64,000 nucleotides of DNA, from contig CAZPYA010000005.1 in assembly GCA_964590255.1 (NCBI GenBank), forward strand, positions 1-64,000. The letters run 5' to 3'. The stretch is from JAKIYB01 sp964590255 (GTDB lineage: Bacteria > Armatimonadota > Hebobacteria > CAIYQO01). The notes below the pieces were generated by a model, which made no database searches, was not told the origin of the DNA, and worked only from the letters and a program-made list of their open reading frames with translations. Below are positions 27,161-35,637 of this stretch, one piece after another (the first letter of the stretch is position 1; each line of letters opens with the position of its first letter). The position numbers and the translations under genes were made by a program.

Positions 27161-27226
27161 ATAGCGTTGCGCGCTCCCGCGCGCGCCCTCACCCCCTCTC
27201 CCCCTCTCCCAATCCTGGGAGAGGGG
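27161..27226. repeat. Family-1 palindromic repeat, full copy
   Basis: The lead ATAGCGTTGCGCGCTCCCGC continues into GCGCGCCCTCACCCC, then a hairpin 27201-27210 with 27217-27226. It lies between SDR and creatininase genes, only 3 nt after the SDR stop. Confidence 0.85.
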
Positions 27227-27245
27227 GGTATAGAAGGAGTAATAC

Positions 27246-28145
27246 ATGCGAGAAGTGCGCTGGGAGCGGATGTTCCCGGATGAGTTAGAGGCGGCATTCG
27301 CGGGGTGCCCGCTGGCATATTTCCCCTATGGGCTGTGCGAGCCGCACGGGCCGCAGAACGCGGTGGGGCTGGACGGGCTGAAGGCGCATGCCATCGCCTG
27401 CGCGGCGGCGCGGGCGAGCGGGGGCATCGTGGCGCCGTTGGACATGTGGCACGTGGCCGAGCTGGGCGGCATGGCGGCGTGGTCGCAGCGCGCCATCGGC
27501 GAGGTGCCGCGCACGTGGCTGACCGCGCTGCCGCCGTGGCAGCATTTCAAAAACGTGCTCTACCACATCCGCATGGCCGATGTGCTGGGCTTTCACGCCG
27601 CCATCCTCTTCACCGGCCACTATGGGCCGAACTGGGAAGATTTGAAGACGCTGGTGGAGCTGGTGCAGCCGCATGTGGGCACGCGGCTGTGCGGCGTGCC
27701 GGAATTCGAGTCGAATCACCGGGGCTTCGATGACGACGGCCAGAGCGGCGGTGATCATGCCGGACGGGTGGAAACCTCGCTGCTGTGGGCACTGCTGCCG
27801 GAATGCGTGGACGTCTCGCGCATTCCCACCGCGCCCGGCACGCACTTCGCCATGGGGAAAGACGCCGCGCAGGCCGACCGCCGGGTAGGCGCGCGCATGG
27901 TGGCGGACGAGATCCGCTGGCTCACCGACAAGGGATGTGCGTTGTTGGCGGAATACGATCGCTTGCGGCCGGCGCACACGCTGCGCACCTTCGAGCAGGT
28001 GGAGCAACTGTGGGACGACGTGGTGCGGCCGCGCCTGCCGGCTTTTCGCACCATGCAGGACCTGTGGGGCTGGCAGGAGGAGATGGCCCCGGCGGAAAAT
28101 TCAATCTGGTTCGCGAATTGGCATGTGCCGAAGCATCGGGGGTAA
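27246..28145 (+). CDS. Creatininase-family amidohydrolase
   Basis: A 299-residue protein. CEPHGPQNAVGLDGLKA (Glu32, His34, Asp43), TGHYGPN and HAGRVETSLLW supply the metal-binding and catalytic residues of the creatininase/formamide hydrolase superfamily. Members cleave cyclic amides or formamides using two metal ions. The genomic setting among glycan enzymes suggests a role in degrading an amide-bearing sugar derivative; the substrate is unknown. AGAAGGAGT lies 6 nt upstream of the ATG. The next gene starts 3 nt after its stop. Confidence 0.9.
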   Translation: MREVRWERMFPDELEAAFAGCPLAYFPYGLCEPHGPQNAVGLDGLKAHAIACAAARASGGIVAPLDMWHVAELGGMAAWSQRAIGEVPRTWLTALPPWQHFKNVLYHIRMADVLGFHAAILFTGHYGPNWEDLKTLVELVQPHVGTRLCGVPEFESNHRGFDDDGQSGGDHAGRVETSLLWALLPECVDVSRIPTAPGTHFAMGKDAAQADRRVGARMVADEIRWLTDKGCALLAEYDRLRPAHTLRTFEQVEQLWDDVVRPRLPAFRTMQDLWGWQEEMAPAENSIWFANWHVPKHRG

Positions 28146-28148
28146 ACG

Positions 28149-29243
28149 ATGTCCAATGTCATCACACTGCATCTGCAGCATGGGCCGGGCAATCCGCGCA
28201 ATTCCGAAGGATCGTTCGCCACGCTGCGCGACGGGCGCGTCGTCTTCATCTACACGCGCTATGACGGAGACAGTTGGGCGGATGAGGCGGCGGCGCGGCT
28301 ATGTGCGCGGTATTCATCAGATGGCGGGCATACCTGGACGGACGAGGACGTCACCATCATCGAAAACGAAGGCCGTTGCAACGTGATGAGCGTGTCGCTG
28401 CTGCGCCTGCACGATGGCCGGCTGGGCTTGTGGTATATCCGCAAGGACGGCATCGACAACGCCCATACCTATCTGCGCACCTCGGACGACGACACGACGT
28501 GGAGCGCGCCCACCTGCTGCGTCCCCGCGCCGGGGTATTTCGTGGTAAATAACGACCGCGTGGTGCAGCTTAGCAGCGGGCGGCTGGTGGTGCCGGCGTC
28601 CTATCACCGCAACCCGCTGCCGCCCGGCGCCGACCCCGACAATTATTACGCGAGTTTCGACAACCGCGGCATCGCCCTATGGTTCCTCTCCGACGACGGT
28701 GGCACCACCTGGCGGGAGAGCCGCGACTGGTGGGCGCTGCCCGTGCGCAGCGGCAGCGGGCTGCAGGAGACGGGCGTGGTGGAACTGCGCGACAGCCGGC
28801 TGTACGGCTACTGCCGCACCGACGTGGGCCGGCAGTATGAGATGTATTCCGAAGATGGCGGCGACACCTGGAGCGCGCCGCAACCCTCCGTCTTCCAGGC
28901 GCCCTGCTCGCCGCTCTCCATCAAGCGCCTGGCCACCGGCGACCTGCTGGCGGTGTGGAACGATCACAGCGGCCGGCTGATACCGTCGCCGGCCGACACT
29001 GGCTGGAATACGACCAGTTGGGGCCGCACCCCGCTGGCCTGCGCCATTAGCCGCGACGACGGCGCCACATGGATCAACCATCGACTGCTGGAAACCGATC
29101 TGGCGCGCGGCTACTGCTACACCGCCATCCACCCGCTGGACGATGCCGTCCTCCTCGCCTACTGCTGCGGCGGCGGCGCCGACAGCATAGTCTTACAGGA
29201 CCTGTGCATTCGGCGGGTGTCATACGAGTGGTTATATGCCTGA
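28149..29243 (+). CDS. Sialidase/neuraminidase-like six-bladed propeller protein
   Basis: A 364-residue protein with five Asp-box motifs (S-x-D-x-G-x-T-W or near): SSDGGHTW, TSDDDTTW, SDDGGTTW, SEDGGDTW and SRDDGATW. These fold the blades of BNR/sialidase propellers. Arg-containing segments such as LLRLHDGRLGLWYIRKDG lie where substrate arginines are expected. No signal peptide is seen, so it is probably cytoplasmic or a non-classical glycan hydrolase. Many such proteins act on glycans other than sialic acid. It lies 3 nt after the creatininase stop. Confidence 0.9.
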   Translation: MSNVITLHLQHGPGNPRNSEGSFATLRDGRVVFIYTRYDGDSWADEAAARLCARYSSDGGHTWTDEDVTIIENEGRCNVMSVSLLRLHDGRLGLWYIRKDGIDNAHTYLRTSDDDTTWSAPTCCVPAPGYFVVNNDRVVQLSSGRLVVPASYHRNPLPPGADPDNYYASFDNRGIALWFLSDDGGTTWRESRDWWALPVRSGSGLQETGVVELRDSRLYGYCRTDVGRQYEMYSEDGGDTWSAPQPSVFQAPCSPLSIKRLATGDLLAVWNDHSGRLIPSPADTGWNTTSWGRTPLACAISRDDGATWINHRLLETDLARGYCYTAIHPLDDAVLLAYCCGGGADSIVLQDLCIRRVSYEWLYA

Positions 29244-29256
29244 AAGGGAAGTGACG

Positions 29257-29904
29257 ATGCACCGTCTGCACGCACTATTCACACGCAACGAGCCAGCAAC
29301 CTGGCTCTTCGCCGGCGACAGTATCACCCACGGCGCCTTGCATACGCTGGGGTGGCGCGACTACACCGAGCTGTTCCGCGAGCGGGTGGGGTGGGAGCTG
29401 CGCCGCCAGCACGACGCCGTCATCAACACCGCGTACAGCGGGTATACGGTGCGAAATCTGCTCGATGAATACACGCCGCGCATCGGCCGCTTTGCGCCGG
29501 ATGTCGTCTTCATCATGATCGGCATGAACGATTGCTGCGAGGAGCGCGTGCCGCTGCCGGAGTTCTCCGGCGCGCTGCGAACGCTGGCCGAGCGCATCCA
29601 GCAGGATGGCGGCCTGCCGGTGTTGCAGACGACCTGCCCGGTCATCGCCGGCAAGGCGCCCGGGCGCGAGGAATACCTGCCGAGTTACATGGATGCCGTT
29701 CGCGGCGTGGCTGTCGAGACGAACCTGCCGCTGGTCGACCATGCCGCCGTCTGGTTGGCGCGAAGCGAGCAGGAGCGTTATTACCTGATGAGCGATCCGT
29801 TCCACCCCAATGAATGCGGCCACCGGGCTTTCGCGCACGCGCTGTTCCACGCCGCGGGCATCTGGGACGATGTGTCATATACCTGCCGGTTATTCGTGCC
29901 GTAA
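29257..29904 (+). CDS. SGNH/GDSL-family esterase
   Basis: A 215-residue hydrolase. Block I is FAGDSITHG with nucleophile Ser22. Block III is IGMNDCC (the Asn of the oxyanion hole). Block V is SDPFHPNECGH, with catalytic Asp and His. Relatives deacetylate carbohydrates, consistent with the surrounding glycan genes. Start 29257 is chosen over an upstream ATG at 29236, which overlaps the preceding gene, because GGGAAG lies 6-7 nt before it. Confidence 0.9.
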   Translation: MHRLHALFTRNEPATWLFAGDSITHGALHTLGWRDYTELFRERVGWELRRQHDAVINTAYSGYTVRNLLDEYTPRIGRFAPDVVFIMIGMNDCCEERVPLPEFSGALRTLAERIQQDGGLPVLQTTCPVIAGKAPGREEYLPSYMDAVRGVAVETNLPLVDHAAVWLARSEQERYYLMSDPFHPNECGHRAFAHALFHAAGIWDDVSYTCRLFVP

Positions 29905-29925
29905 GCCGAGAGAAAGGGAATCGCA

Positions 29926-32900
29926 ATGCCTCGCGTGTATATCTGGTGCATACTTCTATGCAGTATGATCGCGGTGCGCGGGCAGCAACCGCGCACCTTC
30001 ACGCTGCGGGAATGCTTCGGCATCGCCCATGCCCGGCAACTGGTGGAGGCGCCGTTTCCCGCCGGCGTTGACGCCGCGCAATCCCGGTTGCTGGGGCCGG
30101 ACGGGACAGCGACGCCATTTCAGGTACTCGACGGCGGCAACACGCTGACCTTCATCACCGACCTGCCCGCCCATGCCGAGCAGCGTTGGACGCTGGCGCC
30201 CGGTGTTCCCGCGCCGGCGCCGGATGGCATCCGGGTCACCGAGACGCCCGCGTATTACCAGATTACCAATGGCCTGACCGGCGTGCGCGTGGCGAAGGCG
30301 GCGACCGAACTGGCACCCCCGCTGGCGCCGGTGCAAGGCATACAACTGCGCGACGGCACGTGGACGGGCACCGGGCCGAACCTGCTGGTCGCGCGCAACA
30401 CGACGTGGAAGACGATGGCCGTGCGCTTCGTCGAACGCGGGCCACTGCTGACGAGCATTGAGGTGCGCTACACGCTGATACGGCCGGATTTACGCTCGAA
30501 CCAGAATAACGCGATCCTGATTCCCGGCGGCGAGGGGTATTACGCGAGCTCCATCACGGTGAAGGCGGGACAGCCATCGCTGCTCTTCGAGGAAGACACC
30601 GACACCGACGTGCAATATTCCATCAACCTGTACCCCGGCATCGGGCCGACGCAAGCGCGCTACCACGGCCACCATGCCACGAAGGAGGCGTATGGACGCC
30701 TGGAGGGCGGCGGAGTCTATACCGGCGCATATGGCACGCCGCAGGACGCCTTACTCGACTTGCGCTATGACCGCCGCATGGACGCCATCTACGCCACCAG
30801 CGACGCCAGCTACCGCTACATGGCGGTCTGGGACCCGTGGGTGTTCGATGGCGGGTGGTACTGGCAGCTCTACCGTGCTGCCGGGCCGGCGGAGAGCAAC
30901 ATCGTCGGCATCTTCGCCGGCGCGCCGTCCCGCGCGGTGGGGGCGGCGGCCAGTGGCGTGGGCGTCTTCACCATTCCCGACCCGAAAGCGGCAGGCATCA
31001 CCGTCGCCTGTGTCCGCCTGTGCGCCGACACCCGCTATTTCCCGCGCATCCGCTACGCCTGGGGCCTATTCACCGGGGTGAAGGGGCAGGACCTGAAACC
31101 GGTGACGGAGATTCAGCCGATTAACCGGCAGATGAATATCCACGGCGGCATCAACCTGAGCAAGGTCGCCCGCTGGCCGGTGGCCTATCCCGATCCGCCG
31201 CAGGGCTACGGCGCGCTGTATATGCCAAAAGCCGCCGTGCAGCGATTAATCGAGAAGCTGCGCACCGACAAAGCGTTTTACCAGTATTGTTACAATACCG
31301 AACCGCAGTCGCGCGGGCTCATCGAGTTGATGGCCGACACTACCGGCGCGAAGGTCCACACGGCGGCAAAAGAGGTTATCGATGGCGCGCGCTGGCTACT
31401 AGAGCGCTACGTCAACGGCGAAGGCATCTACGCCCGGCCGCACTACTGGGAAGGCGGCCAGTATATGACGGAAAAAGCGGTGTGGATCGACCTGCTGCTG
31501 GCCTCTGACCAATTGACCCCCGAGGAGCGCGTGACTTTGAAGGCGATTCACTCCGCCTTCGGCCATATCCTGTGGGACGACGACTTTGTGCCGCTCACCC
31601 TGCCGCACGGGCTGAACCTGGCGCAAGGGCCGGTGCAGTACCTGGGATTCCGCGCATTCTACGCCATCGTGCTGTCCGGACAACCGGTGATGCAGGCGCG
31701 CGCCGCCGAGGTGGAGCGCATGACGCTGTCCGCGCTGCCCGCTATCATTAACGAACACGGCGCGGGGGTGGCGTGTACGCATTATATGTCGCCCTACGTC
31801 GCCACCAGCCTCAACACGTTGCTGCAGCTTGCGCTGCTGGGACGTGACCATTACCGCACCGAGCCGCGACTGGCGAAATTCGCCGAAGGCTACCTGCACT
31901 TCCTCACCCCACCGGAGCCACGCTTCGGCGGCAAGCGGAAATACATCGCCACCAGCGACAGCTCCACGGAATCCTCCGAGCTCTACGGCGTGCTGGCCAC
32001 CGCCTTCCGCGCCGCGAATCCGGCGCTGAGCGCCCGGCTGATGGGCGCATGGCATGCCGGTGGACGCCACCTGGATCCGCGCTTCGGCTCCTGCCTGCTG
32101 CGCATCGACACCGAAGCGCCGTCGGCGGACCCGCAACTGGGCAGCGCCGCCGTGCCCGGCTATTTCAGCGTGCTGCGCCATGGCTGGGGACAGCCGCACG
32201 AGACCGCCGCCTGGGTGATCAACGGCGACTTTTATCGCGAACATCGCCACCCCGACCAGGGCATGGTGGTGCTCTACGCGCTGGGCGCGCCGGTGTCCGT
32301 ACACTGGAGCTCACTCTATTACCCGCAAGTCTCCGGCGCATTCATGAACAGCACGGCGCTGCTGGAGTCGATGCTGCCGACGCCGTGGGACGGCGACAGC
32401 CCGCCGCTGAACGCCGGCGGCGGCTGGAGCGACTCGACCGCGGACGCCTTCCTCGACTTCCCGGCGTCGGGATACGCGCGGCAGCATTATTCCGCGAAGA
32501 ACGCCACCTGGACGCGCACGCTGGCGAGTATCCACCCGCGTGATGACCGGCCGGTGCTGCTCATCCGCGACAGCGTCACCGGCGAACAAGCCGCCGCGCC
32601 GCGCGTCGTCACGCTGAACCTGCTGGCGCAGGGGGCGGTGGAGACGCCCGCCGGGCCGATGACACCCCTGGCGCGCACCTGCCCGCAGACACAAACGCCG
32701 ACGAAGGCGCAACTGCCATCGACCGGGCCCATCTTCGCGCTGCCCGCCGGCCTGAACCGGCTGGGTTTCACCGGGCAACACGGCGTCGATTGGGACGTCT
32801 ACACGCTGTCCGAGACACCGCAGCAGGCATACATCGGCAACTGGGCGGTAAGCTGGCACCAGGAAAAGAACCCGTTTGAAGAGCGCCAGCATATCCTGCG

Positions 32901-33327
32901 CGTGCGCGGCCAGGGCAGCCTGCTCACGCTGCTGCTGCCGTGGCGCGCCGGCGCGAAACCGGCGGGCCTGCGCGTCACCCACGAAGGCGTCGGCGTGCGC
33001 ATCGCCACCTTCGAGGATCAATTGGACGTGTGGGAGCATGGGTATGCCTACGCCGCGCAGACGCGGACGGCACTGGCGGCCTTCGCGGAGGCACGGATAT
33101 CCGCCAACGGCCTGGCCATCGCCGGCGGCCCGGCGGAGACGGTAATGGAGGGAACGACGGCGACGGTAACGGTGCACGGCGCGCCCGGTACGCGCACCGT
33201 GACGCTGCCCGGCGCGTGGACGCCCGTGGAGGCGAAAGCGCCGGCGAAGCTGGCCAATGGGGCATGGCAGATCGCATATGCCGGCGGGGCGCCGCTGCGG
33301 ATCACGTTTCGCGCGGTGAAAAAGTAG
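29926..33327 (+). CDS. Large secreted heparinase II/III-like protein
   Basis: A 1133-residue protein with signal peptide 1-20 (YIWCILLCSMIAVRG). An alpha-helical toroid is suggested at about 440-690 (DGARWLLERYVNGEG, EKAVWIDLLLASDQL, GPVQYLGFRAFYAI, AGVACTHYMSPYVATSLNTLLQLAL). The following beta-rich region includes INGDFYREHRHPDQGMVVLYALG, whose His residues resemble the heparinase II/III C-terminal domain. The C-terminal 300 residues are beta-sandwich-like. The inferred role is lysis of an acidic polysaccharide outside the cytoplasm. Its stop overlaps the end of the convergent ispG by 26 nt. Confidence 0.75.
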   Translation: MPRVYIWCILLCSMIAVRGQQPRTFTLRECFGIAHARQLVEAPFPAGVDAAQSRLLGPDGTATPFQVLDGGNTLTFITDLPAHAEQRWTLAPGVPAPAPDGIRVTETPAYYQITNGLTGVRVAKAATELAPPLAPVQGIQLRDGTWTGTGPNLLVARNTTWKTMAVRFVERGPLLTSIEVRYTLIRPDLRSNQNNAILIPGGEGYYASSITVKAGQPSLLFEEDTDTDVQYSINLYPGIGPTQARYHGHHATKEAYGRLEGGGVYTGAYGTPQDALLDLRYDRRMDAIYATSDASYRYMAVWDPWVFDGGWYWQLYRAAGPAESNIVGIFAGAPSRAVGAAASGVGVFTIPDPKAAGITVACVRLCADTRYFPRIRYAWGLFTGVKGQDLKPVTEIQPINRQMNIHGGINLSKVARWPVAYPDPPQGYGALYMPKAAVQRLIEKLRTDKAFYQYCYNTEPQSRGLIELMADTTGAKVHTAAKEVIDGARWLLERYVNGEGIYARPHYWEGGQYMTEKAVWIDLLLASDQLTPEERVTLKAIHSAFGHILWDDDFVPLTLPHGLNLAQGPVQYLGFRAFYAIVLSGQPVMQARAAEVERMTLSALPAIINEHGAGVACTHYMSPYVATSLNTLLQLALLGRDHYRTEPRLAKFAEGYLHFLTPPEPRFGGKRKYIATSDSSTESSELYGVLATAFRAANPALSARLMGAWHAGGRHLDPRFGSCLLRIDTEAPSADPQLGSAAVPGYFSVLRHGWGQPHETAAWVINGDFYREHRHPDQGMVVLYALGAPVSVHWSSLYYPQVSGAFMNSTALLESMLPTPWDGDSPPLNAGGGWSDSTADAFLDFPASGYARQHYSAKNATWTRTLASIHPRDDRPVLLIRDSVTGEQAAAPRVVTLNLLAQGAVETPAGPMTPLARTCPQTQTPTKAQLPSTGPIFALPAGLNRLGFTGQHGVDWDVYTLSETPQQAYIGNWAVSWHQEKNPFEERQHILRVRGQGSLLTLLLPWRAGAKPAGLRVTHEGVGVRIATFEDQLDVWEHGYAYAAQTRTALAAFAEARISANGLAIAGGPAETVMEGTTATVTVHGAPGTRTVTLPGAWTPVEAKAPAKLANGAWQIAYAGGAPLRITFRAVKK

Positions 33328-34426
33328 CCGCCAGCGCCTCGACCTCCGCCACCAGCCGGTCGACGATATCGGATTCCGGAACGCGGCCGAGTGATTCGCC
33401 CTTGCGGAAGAGCAGGCCTGCGCCGACGGCGCTGGCGATGCCGAGGTCGGCGTCGCGCGCCTCGCCGGGGCCGTTCACTTCGCAGCCCATCACCGCCACG
33501 CGCAGCGAGCGGCCTTCGGCCCGCAGGCGGCGGTCCAGCGGTTGCAGGCGGGCCTTCACCGCGATGACAATAGGGTTGAAATCCACGTCGCAGCGGGCGC
33601 AGGTGGGGCAGGCGGTGAGGGTGATGCCGCCCTCGCGCAGCTCCAGCGTGCGCAGCAGGTGCCAGCCGGCCTCCACCTCCTCCACGGGATCGGCGGTGAG
33701 CGATACGCGGAGGGTGTCCCCCAGCCCCTCGCCCAGCAACTGCCCGATGCCGGCGGCGGACTTGATGAGCCCCTCCGGCGGCAGACCCGCCTCGGTGATG
33801 CCCACGTGCAGCGGGTAGTCGCGGGCATCGGCCATCAAGCGATAAGCCAGCACGGTGGTGATCAGGTCGGAGGCCTTGAGCGAGACGATGATGTCGCGGA
33901 ACTCCAGTTCCTCCAGCAGGCGGATGTGCCCAAGGGCGCCCTCCACCAGCGCCTGCGCGTTGCCGAGGTGGGTGAACGGGTAGCGCGCGCGCAGGGCGGG
34001 ATCGATGGAGCCGTTGTTCATGCCGATGCGGATGGGCACGCCGCGCGCCTGTGCCGCCGCCGCCACCGCGCGAATATGCTCGGGGCGCTTCAGGTTGCCG
34101 GGGTTCAGCCGCAGCTTATCCACCCCGCCATCGAGGGCGATGAGCGCGAAGCGATGGCTGAAGTGGATGTCGGCGACCAGCGGGATGCGGATGCGCGCCT
34201 TGATGGCCCCCAGCGCCTTCGCCGCCCGCGTGTCCGGCACCGCCACCCGCACCAAATCACACCCCGCCGCTTCCAGCGCGTGAATCTGCGCGACGGTGGC
34301 GTCCACGTCCGCCGTGGGCGTCTTCGTCATCGACTGCACGCTGATGGGCGCGCCGCCGCCGATGGTGAGCGCGCCCACGCGCACGGGACGGGTGGCGCGG
34401 CGCGGGAGGGGGTAAGCGCCGGTCAT
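33302..34426 (-). CDS. ispG: 4-hydroxy-3-methylbut-2-enyl diphosphate synthase (flavodoxin/ferredoxin)
   Basis: A 374-residue enzyme of the MEP isoprenoid pathway (GcpE). The TIM-barrel part shows VADIHFSHRFALIALDGGVDKLRLNPGN and IRIGMNNGSI. The iron-sulfur ligands lie in TACPTCARC and VMGCEVNGPGEA. It is close to the usual length for the two-domain form. Start 34426 has GGGAG 8 nt upstream, which overlaps the end of the rseP-like gene (4-nt gap), so the two are co-transcribed. The 3' end overlaps the convergent heparinase-like gene. Confidence 0.96.
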   Translation of the reverse strand: MTGAYPLPRRATRPVRVGALTIGGGAPISVQSMTKTPTADVDATVAQIHALEAAGCDLVRVAVPDTRAAKALGAIKARIRIPLVADIHFSHRFALIALDGGVDKLRLNPGNLKRPEHIRAVAAAAQARGVPIRIGMNNGSIDPALRARYPFTHLGNAQALVEGALGHIRLLEELEFRDIIVSLKASDLITTVLAYRLMADARDYPLHVGITEAGLPPEGLIKSAAGIGQLLGEGLGDTLRVSLTADPVEEVEAGWHLLRTLELREGGITLTACPTCARCDVDFNPIVIAVKARLQPLDRRLRAEGRSLRVAVMGCEVNGPGEARDADLGIASAVGAGLLFRKGESLGRVPESDIVDRLVAEVEALAATFSPRET

Positions 34427-34430
34427 GAGT

Positions 34431-35495
34431 TTATCTCCCGGGTATGGGTGGTTTGCCGGCAATCCAGTTCCAAATATCGTTGCCGATGATGAGCACCAGC
34501 AGCCCGAGCAACAGTACGAAGCCGACCGTGTGCACCAGCGCCTTCTTCTCGGGATCGAACTCTTTCCCGCGGATGCGCTCGAGGACGAGGATTACCAGGT
34601 GGCTGCCATCCAGCGCCGGAATCGGCAGCAGGTTGACGATGGCGATATTCAGCGAGATCAGCGCGAACAGCAGCAGGAACCAGCTCATATTCTCCGGCGA
34701 GAGCAGGTCGGCGCTGGCAGCGTCATAAATAATGCGGGAAATGCCCACCGCGCCGGTGAGCGATCCCGGCGGCGCTTGGCCGGTGAAGAGCATGCCGATG
34801 CCCATAATCATCGCGTGGGTAGCGCGGTAGGTGGTGACGAACCCATTGGTGATGGATTCGCCCACCCCGATCTTCTGGTAGACGCTGCCCAGCTCCACGC
34901 CGATCTTCCGCCCGCCTTGCAGGGGCACGGGGGTAACGGATTTCGTCACGCGCTCGCCATTGCGCAGCACGACGATGGCGACGGCGGATTTCGAGTCGTT
35001 GATCACCTCAATGGAACGCAGGATGGTGGGATTTTCCTCTGTGCCAACCCGCACAATCCGGTCATTCTTCTGCAAACCCGCCTTCGCCGCGGGCATGTCG
35101 GCGACCACGCGGCGGATGACCGGCGTATCGGTCGGCTTGCCGATGAACATGCCGATGACGATGAAGATGATCAGCGCCAGCAGGACATTCATGGTGACGC
35201 CGGCGATGATGGTGGCAAATTTTGAGCGGAAGGGTTTGGTGTAAAAGCCGTTCGGCTCGGTTTCTTCGCCCGGTTCCATGCCGGCGATGCGCACGAAACC
35301 GCCGAAGGGCAACAGGCGCACCGAGTAACGGGTGCCCCCCTTCACGCGACTGAAGAGGACCGGGCCGAAGCCGACGGCGAATTCATGCACCGTCATGCCG
35401 CTCCACTTGGCGACGAGAAAGTGCCCCAACTCGTGGATGACGATGATCGTGCCGAAGACGATCAGTATGCCGAGATATCCCATCAGCGTTTCCAT
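34431..35495 (-). CDS. rseP: Site-2 intramembrane metalloprotease RseP/RasP
   Basis: A 354-residue membrane protease. The zinc site HELGH lies in TM1 (IVIHELGHFLVA). FGGFVRIAGMEPGEE follows, and a PDZ domain is at about 115-200 (AAKAGLQKNDRIVRVG). The second catalytic motif is NLLPIPALDGSHL in TM3. It cleaves anti-sigma factors or signal-peptide remnants in relatives. Start 35495 is chosen with AGGT upstream and a normal N-terminus; the frame stays open to 35561. It precedes ispG in a two-gene operon. Confidence 0.95.
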   Translation of the reverse strand: METLMGYLGILIVFGTIIVIHELGHFLVAKWSGMTVHEFAVGFGPVLFSRVKGGTRYSVRLLPFGGFVRIAGMEPGEETEPNGFYTKPFRSKFATIIAGVTMNVLLALIIFIVIGMFIGKPTDTPVIRRVVADMPAAKAGLQKNDRIVRVGTEENPTILRSIEVINDSKSAVAIVVLRNGERVTKSVTPVPLQGGRKIGVELGSVYQKIGVGESITNGFVTTYRATHAMIMGIGMLFTGQAPPGSLTGAVGISRIIYDAASADLLSPENMSWFLLLFALISLNIAIVNLLPIPALDGSHLVILVLERIRGKEFDPEKKALVHTVGFVLLLGLLVLIIGNDIWNWIAGKPPIPGR

Positions 35496-35565
35496 AGTAC
35501 CTGCATCATACCCTGTCACGCACATAATTCCCCATACAGCATGGGGAAACCGACTTAGCATAACA

Positions 35566-35594
35566 CATCGGGGCGCGAATGTCGCGCCCCGATG
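35566..35594 (-). terminator. Hairpin between the 615-residue protein gene and rseP
   Basis: A perfect 13-bp stem (35566-35578 with 35582-35594), loop ATG, 43 nt past the upstream gene's stop on the minus strand. The following TGTGTTATG is only moderately T-rich. Confidence 0.65.
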
Positions 35595-35637
35595 AATGGT
35601 TCCGGATTAGGCGGAGTACAACTCCGCGGCCCCAGGG

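Noticed and set aside
35530..35546. CCCCAT-ACAGC-ATGGGG hairpin
   Set aside because: Weak 6-bp stem in the rseP upstream region; not convincing as a terminator or operator.
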